From: a virus
IMG/VR virus record: IMGVR_UViG_3300045996_003052
Span: 1 to 64,000 of that record
DNA length: 64,000 bases
Direction: 5' to 3' (one strand)
The notes beneath the pieces were generated by a model. It was given only the letters and a program-made list of their open reading frames with translations, made no database searches and was not told the DNA's origin. The position numbers and the translations under genes were made by a program. The stretch's first letter is position 1; every line of letters starts with the position of its first letter. This document shows positions 36,594 through 43,194 of the stretch, one piece after another.

Positions 36594-38086
36594 AAACCTT
36601 GAAAGTGTTTGGGGCACCTGGTTGCGGGAAAACCTTTAAGCTCCTAGAACTGTTTGAGAAAGAATTAAAAGAAACTGCACCTGATCGCATTGCCTTTGTA
36701 ACATTTACAAGGGCAGCCAGGGCCGAAGTACTTAGTCGTACAAGTTTAGTAGAAGATGAGTTGCCTTATATTCGTACGCTTCATTCATTATGTTACCGAC
36801 TACTCAAAGTCCATCATGAAGACTTGGTTTCGCCAAAAGACTTAAAGGAATTCGGTAAAAAGATTGGGGTAGTGTTAACTGGGTACATGCCTGAATTAAC
36901 TAGCTTAGACATCATTGATGGTGGCGCTTTCAAACAGCCTACAAAAGCAGACCGATTATTACAGCTAAATCATTTAGGTCGGCACCGTGGTTTGAAATTA
37001 AGGGAAACATTGCGGGATGCGCCTGTTGAACTTGATTTTGCGTTTGCTAAATGGTTTACTGAGGCGTATCGTGATTGGAAGACGCAGAAAGGATTATTGG
37101 ACTATACCGATTTGCTAACTGAATACTTAAACCGCGGTCCAGAACTTGATGCTGATATTTTATTTGTAGATGAGAGCCAAGATTTAAGCTGGCTACAATG
37201 GGCCGTAGTAAGAAAGCTAGGACGCAATGTTAAGCGTCGGTACCTTTCGGGGGATGATGATCAGACAATTTTTTCGTGGTGCGGTGCCTCGGCTGAACTT
37301 TTTCTAACGGAGCCATGCGATGACTACTTGGTCCTTCCCCAGTCTTACCGCATTCCTGAGACGGTGCACCGGCTTTCTCAAAGCATTATCAGGAGAGTCA
37401 GGGTCCGACAACCTAAGGAATTTAGGTCCCGCGACGTCCCCGGCTTCGTCAAGCCCACCGGAAATCTTTCTCCAAAGCTCCTGAACCAAGGTGGGACGAG
37501 TCTGGTACTGTTCCGAAACCATCATCGCGGCGCCGAATTATCTAAGGTACTCCAGGATGACGGGGTTCCCTTTCTCGGCAACTATTCACCCCTTAGTAAG
37601 CGAGATGTTGTTCTCGCCCTCGAAGGATGGTGGCGGATTTCCAAAGATAACCCAGTTACCACCGAACAAGCACGAGCCATGGTCTCGTTTGCCAGCGACC
37701 GCTACCTGCAGCCTGGTGCGCGGACGCGCACCAGTGGACACGGTGGAGAATTTGCCGCGTCTGCTTTCTTTACTGTTGACGCCTTAGCTCTTCCCTGGTA
37801 CCAGCTAATGCCGCGGATTCCACAGCTCGGATACCTAGAACGCGCAGTCCAACGGTATGGTTGGAAGGATACCTTGGCACCTCGAACCCAGTTAATGTCG
37901 ATTCACCAGAGCAAGGGCCGGGAGGCCGACACGGTTATTCTAGACCTAGAGTTCGCGCGCCGGACCTACGACGCGTACCTCAACAACCCGGACGACGAAC
38001 ACCGCGTCTTGTATGTGGCGGTTACACGTACAAGAGAGCGTTTGTATACTTTATTACCAAGCGGACCGATGCATTATCAGCTATGA
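36584..38086 (+). CDS. UvrD/Rep-like superfamily 1 helicase, 500 aa
   Basis: ATG overlaps the HNH gene by 10 bp. Walker A GAPGCGKT (10-17), motif Ia FTRAARAE, motif II VDESQD (195-200), GDDDQTIFSWCGA, and motif VI YVAVTRTRERLY near the end. Length fits a compact phage UvrD (about 500 rather than 700 aa). The first 230 codons are AT-rich at third positions and then composition shifts, which points to a recombination junction or co-conversion tract near 37,270. Expected role is unwinding in replication or recombination. Confidence 0.85.
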   Translation: MAIETLKVFGAPGCGKTFKLLELFEKELKETAPDRIAFVTFTRAARAEVLSRTSLVEDELPYIRTLHSLCYRLLKVHHEDLVSPKDLKEFGKKIGVVLTGYMPELTSLDIIDGGAFKQPTKADRLLQLNHLGRHRGLKLRETLRDAPVELDFAFAKWFTEAYRDWKTQKGLLDYTDLLTEYLNRGPELDADILFVDESQDLSWLQWAVVRKLGRNVKRRYLSGDDDQTIFSWCGASAELFLTEPCDDYLVLPQSYRIPETVHRLSQSIIRRVRVRQPKEFRSRDVPGFVKPTGNLSPKLLNQGGTSLVLFRNHHRGAELSKVLQDDGVPFLGNYSPLSKRDVVLALEGWWRISKDNPVTTEQARAMVSFASDRYLQPGARTRTSGHGGEFAASAFFTVDALALPWYQLMPRIPQLGYLERAVQRYGWKDTLAPRTQLMSIHQSKGREADTVILDLEFARRTYDAYLNNPDDEHRVLYVAVTRTRERLYTLLPSGPMHYQL

Positions 38087-38247
38087 CGAAAAAAGAAATC
38101 ATAAATCGAGTTCAAGAAATATTACACGGCATAGACAAAGATGAGGTGGAAGAACCAGACGGGTGGTGGGAGACAGGCGCTGGGGCTGAATTTGGCAAGG
38201 AACGCCTTAACTTGATAATAGAACTTCTTCAACGTGAATTACCATGA
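38083..38247 (+). CDS. Hypothetical protein, 54 aa
   Basis: ATG overlaps the helicase stop by 4 bp. Reads MTKKEIINRVQEILHGIDKD and a C-terminal KERLNLIIELLQRELP helix. Unknown. Confidence 0.55.
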   Translation: MTKKEIINRVQEILHGIDKDEVEEPDGWWETGAGAEFGKERLNLIIELLQRELP

Positions 38248-38423
38248 CTAAAATCATTAAACAGATAAGGGCTTACGAGGACGAAACTGTCGTAATTGTC
38301 TGGACGCTTAACGACAGGAGCGTATACGAACAGACGGTAACCCCTCCGCCTAAACCGACGAGGGAAGCGCGCGTCGCGAAGGAGGACTTACCAGATCCTC
38401 GACCGATTAACCCAGGTTGGTAA
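38244..38423 (+). CDS. Hypothetical protein, 59 aa
   Basis: ATG overlaps the previous stop by 4 bp. Beta-prone N-terminus (DETVVIVWTLNDRSVYEQ), then a Pro-rich tail. Ends 30 bp before the next promoter. Confidence 0.5.
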   Translation: MTKIIKQIRAYEDETVVIVWTLNDRSVYEQTVTPPPKPTREARVAKEDLPDPRPINPGW

Positions 38424-38452
38424 CTTTATGTTGCGAACGGGACAATAAAGTA

Positions 38453-38481
38453 TTTACAAAATAAATTTTTTATTGTAAAAT
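38453..38481 (+). promoter_or_regulatory. Rightward promoter
   Basis: TTTACA (38,453-38,458), 17-bp spacer, TAAAAT (38,476-38,481), overlapping an ACAATAAA/TTTATTGT inverted repeat. It is followed by the 23-nt AATGTAAAAAT-A-ATTTTTACATT palindrome (38,488-38,510) in the leader. Confidence 0.7.
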
Positions 38482-38487
38482 TATCCT

Positions 38488-38510
38488 AATGTAAAAATAA
38501 TTTTTACATT
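38488..38510. repeat. AT-rich hairpin in leader, 11-bp arms
   Basis: AATGTAAAAAT and ATTTTTACATT with a single A between, ending 20 bp before the start of the 104-aa gene and just ahead of its Shine-Dalgarno. Confidence 0.85.
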
Positions 38511-38529
38511 TTTATATTAGGAGGACAGA

Positions 38530-38844
38530 ATGGCTGATCAAGGGTTTGAGGTCGTACAGCGGCCACGTGGCGGAGGAAACGTACCAGACGCGCTGATGAA
38601 GGCACTAATCGAGACGGTAAATACCGACAAGGCGGTACGTGTCAAGCTAGACGGACACGCGGCGTTCACGAACTGGCAGGCGACGATTCGCGCGCGATTG
38701 CGCACAGATCACCAGCTGCGGTTGCGGACGAAGTTCAACAAGGCGAACAACGTGGTCACAGCGTGGGTTGAGAAGTTCGACCCCCGGGAAACGGGAGAGG
38801 GCATGACAGATGAGGACCTTGGCGTATCCGAAGATAAGTCCTAA
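38530..38844 (+). CDS. Hypothetical protein, 104 aa
   Basis: ATG after TTAGGAGGACAGA. Basic, helix-strand protein (TDKAVRVKLDGHAAFTNWQA, TIRARLRTDHQLRLRTKFN). Such small proteins with a regular N-terminal helix occur next to DNA-modification genes in phages. Overlaps the next gene by 35 bp. Unknown. Confidence 0.55.
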   Translation: MADQGFEVVQRPRGGGNVPDALMKALIETVNTDKAVRVKLDGHAAFTNWQATIRARLRTDHQLRLRTKFNKANNVVTAWVEKFDPRETGEGMTDEDLGVSEDKS

Positions 38845-39658
38845 GTTCGATCCGCACGCGCCGAGTCCCAGGATGTTCTGGGAGTTCTGCGCAATTCGGA
38901 TGGACGAGTGGTGGAACCGACACGAGGGGCTAGGGCCGCCGTATACGGCGGACCCAGCCCTCCAACGCTACGTAGGAGATATACCAAATGTCTTTAGGGA
39001 ACTCGACGAGCCGAACATCTACCTCCATAACTGCATCAACGGCCAAGGTACGGGGGTGGCGTTATTTGGGGCCGTGGCCTTTAGACTCACTAATAAAATT
39101 GGTATACATCAAGGTTTTGGCGGGGTCCCACGTCCAGATCAATATCCAGCTTGGCGGGAATATTTCCTTGATGCACGTAGTCGAGGCGTCACAGCTTATA
39201 CGCGAATATTTCAAACTCCAACAACGACGCAGTACCTTGAGACGCTTGGCGAGCTTGCAGAAGGAATGCCTGCCATCGCTGCTCAAATTGATGCGTGTAC
39301 AACGCTCCACGACGCGTACCACGTCATTAACAAGATTAACCGCGTCCGGAATTTCTTCGCGTGGCAAGTCTGCGCGGACATGCTCGAGGCCAAGGCGCTG
39401 AACTACGACGAGAACTCTTGGTGCTACCTCGGGCCGGGACCGCTTCACTGCTTCCACTTGATCTTTGGGCGGCGGTTTTCGCAGAGCGAGGCGCTGGGGA
39501 TCGCTCGCCGAATGCATGAGGTTCAGCACAGGGCCTTGGCGAATACCCTTGTACCTTGGCGGTTACCTCCAGGGTACAAGGAGCTTACGCTAAAGAACAT
39601 CGAGCACGCCGCCTGTGAATATTATAGATGGGTCAAAGCGCACTGGAGGATACTATAA
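38810..39658 (+). CDS. 5-hmdU DNA kinase helical-domain-like protein, 282 aa
   Basis: ATG within the end of the preceding gene. The N-terminal pattern FWEFCAIRMDEWWNRHEG, then TADPALQRYVGDIPNVFREL, matches the helical domain of 5-hydroxymethyl-deoxyuridine DNA kinases and the related glycosylase-like modification proteins of hypermodified phages. The later YLGPGPLHCFHLIFGRRFSQ and NIEHAACEYYRWVK are also typical. In those systems the fold binds modified bases in DNA. It has no kinase P-loop of its own here; the P-loop protein at 43,195 may supply that. This assignment is by pattern recall and needs a profile search. Confidence 0.6.
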   Translation: MRTLAYPKISPKFDPHAPSPRMFWEFCAIRMDEWWNRHEGLGPPYTADPALQRYVGDIPNVFRELDEPNIYLHNCINGQGTGVALFGAVAFRLTNKIGIHQGFGGVPRPDQYPAWREYFLDARSRGVTAYTRIFQTPTTTQYLETLGELAEGMPAIAAQIDACTTLHDAYHVINKINRVRNFFAWQVCADMLEAKALNYDENSWCYLGPGPLHCFHLIFGRRFSQSEALGIARRMHEVQHRALANTLVPWRLPPGYKELTLKNIEHAACEYYRWVKAHWRIL

Positions 39659-39659
39659 A

Positions 39660-39917
39660 ATGCAAAATCTTCGGATGAAAGAGTACCTAGAGAACGGAAG
39701 CTGCCTGGACGTTAATGCTGTGGGCGTACCGGTGGAGGGGTTTGAGGGGGTTGCCTGGGAGCTCAAGAAATTCTTGGACGGCTACGACTACTGCGACGCG
39801 AAGAATGAGCGGTGGATGTGGAGCATCGGACAGCGCGTCACTGATAGCCGTATTTTTGCGGCTACAGACACGAGGTTCTACGCGAACCCGATGTTCAAAT
39901 GCCTGTGGTTGCGGTAA
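39660..39917 (+). CDS. Hypothetical protein, 85 aa
   Basis: ATG at 39,660 after TGGAGGATACTATAAA, 1 bp past the previous stop. Reads MQNLRMKEYLENGSCLDVNA and ends FYANPMFKCLWLR. Unknown. Codes between two modification-region genes. Confidence 0.55.
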   Translation: MQNLRMKEYLENGSCLDVNAVGVPVEGFEGVAWELKKFLDGYDYCDAKNERWMWSIGQRVTDSRIFAATDTRFYANPMFKCLWLR

Positions 39918-39970
39918 GTAAAAAAAGATGAGTCTACGGCGCATTATTTTGTGTACAAGCGGAGGGTAAC

Positions 39971-40603
39971 ATGATAGAGTTACCTACATTGAGAGAGGGA
40001 ATGTTGGTACGCTACCCAAATAATTCCATTTGGTATGTGGACTACATCAGCCCCTCAGGCGCCTACGTCATACCCATCACTGGGTACGAGACGGAGATCG
40101 TCACATCTGCTCGCAAGGGACGAAAGCGAGCAGCTGTAGTGAAATATCCTGCTCCGCAGGTAATTTCACTACACTCCGTACTCGAGGTGCTTGACCCAAC
40201 TTCCTTCAACGTGAAGGACATCATGAGGAGAGTTATGGCGAGAAAAGCAGCAAACGAAGGTGGCGTGGCGGAGATGGATCCGGGAGCAACGGTAGAAGGC
40301 GCGAAGGCGGAGCGGGCGCCACGCACCACGCAGAAGTACGTGCGCACGACAAAAGAAGCCAAGGAGATGCGCGGCCAGGGCCGCGTGGTCCTCGACTTCC
40401 TGAACGCGACGACTGAACCGAAGTCGGTCGCCGAGGTGACCGAAGCGGTCAAGGGCGCGATTGGCGGCAAGCAGGCGCCGGAGCGGGTGGTTGGCTACTA
40501 CCTGACACGCTTCAAGCGCGATGGCCTGGTCAATGTCGTGAAGTCCGACGGCACGTCCACCCCAGGAGCTGGGGTGGAGGGCCTCGAGTCAGTAAACGCG
40601 TAA
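39971..40603 (+). CDS. Two-domain protein with winged helix, 210 aa
   Basis: ATG after GGAGGGTAAC. N-terminal 80 residues form a small barrel (LREGMLVRYPNNSIWYVDYI). The C-terminal winged helix (RVVLDFLNATTEPKSVAEVT, QAPERVVGYYLTRFKRDGLV) is clearly related to the first domain of the 25,161-25,757 protein. DNA-binding is inferred. Three inverted repeats lie in the coding sequence, followed by an intrinsic terminator at 40,629. Confidence 0.6.
   Translation: MIELPTLREGMLVRYPNNSIWYVDYISPSGAYVIPITGYETEIVTSARKGRKRAAVVKYPAPQVISLHSVLEVLDPTSFNVKDIMRRVMARKAANEGGVAEMDPGATVEGAKAERAPRTTQKYVRTTKEAKEMRGQGRVVLDFLNATTEPKSVAEVTEAVKGAIGGKQAPERVVGYYLTRFKRDGLVNVVKSDGTSTPGAGVEGLESVNA
40135..40173. repeat. Intragenic inverted repeat, 11 + 5 bp arms
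   Basis: TGTAGTGAAAT/ATTTCACTACA, two mismatched positions, then CCTGC/GCAGG, loop TCC. A separate 8-bp pair (CTGCTCGC/GCGAGCAG) is 20 bp upstream. Confidence 0.85.
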
Positions 40604-40628
40604 ATCCCGCACAGGGAGGTACGCAATT

Positions 40629-40660
40629 CGGGAGGGGGAAACCCCTCCCGATTTTCGTTT
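40629..40660 (+). terminator. Intrinsic terminator
   Basis: CGGGAGGGG and CCCCTCCCG around GAAA (40,629-40,650), then ATTTTCGTTT. Best plus-strand intrinsic terminator in the window; it separates the winged-helix gene from the next small gene. Confidence 0.7.
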
Positions 40661-40672
40661 AAGGAGGACCAC

Positions 40673-40936
40673 GTGGCAAAGTGCTTAAAGTGCGACCAAT
40701 GTGGTCTTGTTTCAGGCGCAACTTTCGACAGCAAGGCGTGGGGGTTTCTCAAGGTAAGTTTTGACGATAACTTTGTTCAAACATATAATGAAAATGGAAC
40801 CCCGTTGGATTTTTGCAGCCTTCGCTGCCTTTCGAATTGGGCTAATTCTAAGGTTGCCCATGAGGAGAACAAAGATGGCGTTAAAGATCAAGTGCTACAA
40901 AGACGCCCGGGGCGAGTTCCGTTGGACGGCGCTTGA
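40673..40936 (+). CDS. Zinc-ribbon protein, 87 aa
   Basis: GTG after AAGGAGGACCAC. CLKCDQCG near the start and CSLRC near residue 50 give zinc-ribbon character. It is typical of phage proteins with a rubredoxin-like knuckle. Its last 62 bp overlap the DUF1508 gene. Confidence 0.55.
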   Translation: MAKCLKCDQCGLVSGATFDSKAWGFLKVSFDDNFVQTYNENGTPLDFCSLRCLSNWANSKVAHEENKDGVKDQVLQRRPGRVPLDGA

Positions 40937-41093
40937 CGGCAACAACAAGGTCATCGCGGACGGGAGCGAAGGGTACAGCACAGAACGTAATTTGGTGTTG
41001 GCGCTCAAGAACACGCTGGCCGAGTTTCGCGAACCCGTGAAATTTGTCGGCTTTCAAATTCCGCTTCAAGCGAAGCGGACACCGGAGCTATGA
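40875..41093 (+). CDS. DUF1508/YegP-like protein, 72 aa
   Basis: ATG at 40,875 after GAGGAGAACAAAG. The pattern IKCYKDARGEFRWTALDGNN, then ADGSEGYSTERNL, matches the YegP/DUF1508 fold (small tandem-repeat beta-alpha-beta domain), for which no function is established. Confidence 0.65.
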   Translation: MALKIKCYKDARGEFRWTALDGNNKVIADGSEGYSTERNLVLALKNTLAEFREPVKFVGFQIPLQAKRTPEL

Positions 41094-41176
41094 CAATGAC
41101 CACAGTCATTGTCATTGCCACGTTTATCGCCGTCTTCCTGGTCGTGTACTTCGTCGGCCGAAGGCTTGCGGGTTAA
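41090..41176 (+). CDS. 28-residue single-span membrane peptide
   Basis: ATG overlaps the DUF1508 stop by 4 bp. Sequence MTMTTVIVIATFIAVFLVVY and then FVGRRLAG: one membrane span with a basic C-terminus. Its first codons form a 10-bp hairpin TGACAATGAC-CACA-GTCATTGTCA (41,091-41,114). Too short for most gene finders. Confidence 0.5.
   Translation: MTMTTVIVIATFIAVFLVVYFVGRRLAG
41091..41114. repeat. Intragenic inverted repeat, 10-bp arms
   Basis: TGACAATGAC and GTCATTGTCA around CACA, starting one base inside the membrane-peptide gene. Confidence 0.9.
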
Positions 41177-41183
41177 AAAAAGA

Positions 41184-41212
41184 TGTACATCACGATAATC
41201 TCGTGATATAAT
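41184..41212 (+). promoter_or_regulatory. Rightward promoter with operator-like spacer
   Basis: GGTTAAAAAAAG, then TGTACA (41,184-41,189), 17-bp spacer, TATAAT (41,207-41,212). The spacer holds ATCACGA/TCGTGAT, an inverted repeat that could be an operator. An ATG 6 nt downstream (41,219) opens an 11-codon peptide whose stop overlaps the next start. Confidence 0.8.
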
Positions 41213-41247
41213 CTTCTTATGAATCTTAGGCGTTCAGAACCAACAAG

Positions 41248-42528
41248 ATGTTAAACGAACAACCACAGCGAAGTAAGCGTGTCAGGGAAGACCGACGCTT
41301 CGACAAGACGCAGCTCAAGGCCGCTGGACACGGGAGGACTGTGAACCGAGATTACGGATCCCATGCCTTGCGGTGGAACTTTGTTGTTAATGAGGTAAAC
41401 AAGCCTATGGAAGAAGCGTTAGGATTCTGGGCAGCTGGCCTTATTGACGGCGAAGGCTGCTTCGACATCAGGGTCTCTCGAGAAGGTCGAAATTCACTAC
41501 AGTTTATTTTTCAGCTAGGGTTACGAGCTGACGATGAAGAAACTATAGAGCTTTTGCGCAACCTCCTGAAGGTTGGTAAGATTAGCGACCAACAAAACGA
41601 ACGTATTACCAACGCCAAACCGATTAAAATGCTAACGGTTTGTAGTCTTGAAGATTGTCTTGTTCTCAGAGACTTCTTTCTCGACGCGCCGTTGCGTTCT
41701 AAGAAACGTTTCGACTTTGCAGTATGGGCTGAAGCGTTAACAGCCTTTGAAGTCCACAAGAAAACCAATTATCAGCTTACTGACGAGCTGATGTCGAAGA
41801 TGGAAAACTACCAGAAGGAGTTAAGAGAAGGCAGAAAATTTCCATCAACCGCTCTTCCACCCAGGAAAGACTACATTAAGGATACTTTTCTACGTTGGGG
41901 CTGGGCAGCCCGACAAATCAAGCAGGGAGAGTCCATTCTCGACGTAGGTTGTGGGCAAGATCAGCCGCTACTGTACGTTCTCGCTTCACGGAAACAAACC
42001 GTCCCCGACGTGTACGTTGGGGTCGATTTAAACCGGATCGTGAAGAAATCGGCCTGCAGGTGGGCCGACATTTACGACGAGTTCGACTTCGTTAACAACG
42101 GCAGGTGGCTGATCGACAACGAGAAGGGCTACACGCCCTTCGACAAGGCGGTGTGCTTTGAGGTTATTGAACACATGGCTCCCGAAGACGGAATTAAGTT
42201 ATTGGAAACCCTTCACTACTGCCTACGTCAAGGGGGTATTCTCTTCCTATCCACACCCGTGTTTGATGGTTATCGTGCCGCTAACCACATCCATGAGTAC
42301 ACCATCCCAGAACTCAGCGCTACGATTCAAAATTCAGGTTTTCGAGTTCAACGTCGAATTGGTACGTTTGCTTCTAAGCCTGAAATTCGACCGGTCTTAG
42401 ATGAGCACGAGAGGGCTGTCTACGAACGGCTAGAGGAGTGGTTCGGCGGCGACGTCCTGTCGACGATCTTCGCATCCCTCCACCCTGACCAGAGCAGGAA
42501 TAACCTCTGGGTTTGCGAGCGCGTATGA
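41248..42528 (+). CDS. Methyltransferase interrupted in frame by a LAGLIDADG domain, 426 aa
   Basis: ATG overlaps the leader peptide's stop. Residues 1-47 and 205-426 fit a phage SAM-dependent methyltransferase: ESILDVGCGQDQPL (motif I), VYVGVDLNR, FEVIEHM and a GGILFLSTP strand. Between them, residues about 50-200 hold a LAGLIDADG homing-endonuclease core (ALGFWAAGLIDGEGCFDIRV and a degenerate second half). Exon-like text is doubled at the junctions (RDYGSHALRW before, RKDYIKDTFLRW after). No intein N/C splicing blocks are visible and there is little room for a group I intron, so this looks like an in-frame insertion. Activity of either part is uncertain. Confidence 0.7.
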   Translation: MLNEQPQRSKRVREDRRFDKTQLKAAGHGRTVNRDYGSHALRWNFVVNEVNKPMEEALGFWAAGLIDGEGCFDIRVSREGRNSLQFIFQLGLRADDEETIELLRNLLKVGKISDQQNERITNAKPIKMLTVCSLEDCLVLRDFFLDAPLRSKKRFDFAVWAEALTAFEVHKKTNYQLTDELMSKMENYQKELREGRKFPSTALPPRKDYIKDTFLRWGWAARQIKQGESILDVGCGQDQPLLYVLASRKQTVPDVYVGVDLNRIVKKSACRWADIYDEFDFVNNGRWLIDNEKGYTPFDKAVCFEVIEHMAPEDGIKLLETLHYCLRQGGILFLSTPVFDGYRAANHIHEYTIPELSATIQNSGFRVQRRIGTFASKPEIRPVLDEHERAVYERLEEWFGGDVLSTIFASLHPDQSRNNLWVCERV

Positions 42529-42977
42529 GGTTCTGTACACCGCATTGGACAAAGCTGCGTGAGGCTATCGACAGCCGTGGCCTGACACCGTTCATCGCTA
42601 AGGACGGGAAGGTCGCTACAAAGCAGCTCATCAAACAGCTTGAGGACCAAGACGTCACGAAAGCCACGTTCGACCCACTAATGTCGGCGCACTGGGCCAT
42701 TGCGGGAAATACTATGAGCCTAATTGACCAGACTGGCAACAACCCGCTGTACTTGCTGGCGGGTGAAGAGGCGCCGGAAGACCCGGTTAAAGGTTATCCT
42801 GGCTTTGAAAGCCGAACGTGGCCCCGGTGCCCGCTGTGTTACATCAACCTGGCACATGAGGTCTCGTGCACGAACCCTAAGTGTATGCTAGACAAACAGC
42901 ACGGTTACGATTGGATGATCGAACGCGCGGCGGACGACGCACTCGCACGGGCGCGCGAATTTGGACTGATAGCTTAA
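42525..42977 (+). CDS. Conserved phage zinc protein, 150 aa
   Basis: ATG overlaps the previous stop by 4 bp. N-terminus MRFCTPHWTKLREAIDSRGL, centre FDPLMSAHWAIAGN, and a C-terminal CPLCYINLAHEVSCTNPKC cluster. This is a recurring phage family of unknown function with a likely zinc site. Confidence 0.65.
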   Translation: MRFCTPHWTKLREAIDSRGLTPFIAKDGKVATKQLIKQLEDQDVTKATFDPLMSAHWAIAGNTMSLIDQTGNNPLYLLAGEEAPEDPVKGYPGFESRTWPRCPLCYINLAHEVSCTNPKCMLDKQHGYDWMIERAADDALARAREFGLIA

Positions 42978-42989
42978 CGGAGGGGATTC

Positions 42990-43190
42990 ATGAATGGAAA
43001 AATCGCGCGGCTCGTCAAGGACAAAGGGTTCGGGTTTATTAAGGCAGGTGGGTCAGACTACTTCTTCCATCGGTCATCGGTCAAAGGCGTCGCCTTTGAG
43101 GACCTGAAGGAAGGTGCTGAGGTAACGTTCGAGGAAGCGGAAGGTGCGAAAGGGCCGCGGGCCGAGGACGTCTACCTCCGGGACAACTAG
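42990..43190 (+). CDS. Cold-shock-domain protein, 66 aa
   Basis: ATG after ACGGAGGGGATTC. KGFGFIK (RNP1) and YFFHRS (RNP2) in a 66-residue OB fold identify a CspA-type single-strand nucleic-acid-binding protein. It could act as RNA chaperone or aid replication, and it fits a genome with many hairpins. The C-terminus is standard. Confidence 0.85.
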   Translation: MNGKIARLVKDKGFGFIKAGGSDYFFHRSSVKGVAFEDLKEGAEVTFEEAEGAKGPRAEDVYLRDN

Positions 43191-43194
43191 GGCT

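Noticed and set aside
38482-38493. ATG TAA 7 nt after a -10 box as a minimal start-stop element
   Set aside because: It fits the leaderless spacing, but a two-codon frame can arise by chance and nothing supports translation.
39918-39970. A further TGTACA promoter before the 39,971 gene
   Set aside because: A TGTACA lies only 15 bp before the start codon with no -10 box in the right place, and the upstream A-tract has no matching boxes.
41370-41895. Interpretation of the LAGLIDADG insert as an intein or group I intron
   Set aside because: No N-terminal Cys/Ser block or C-terminal His-Asn block is present, and the 500-bp insert is nearly filled by the endonuclease core.
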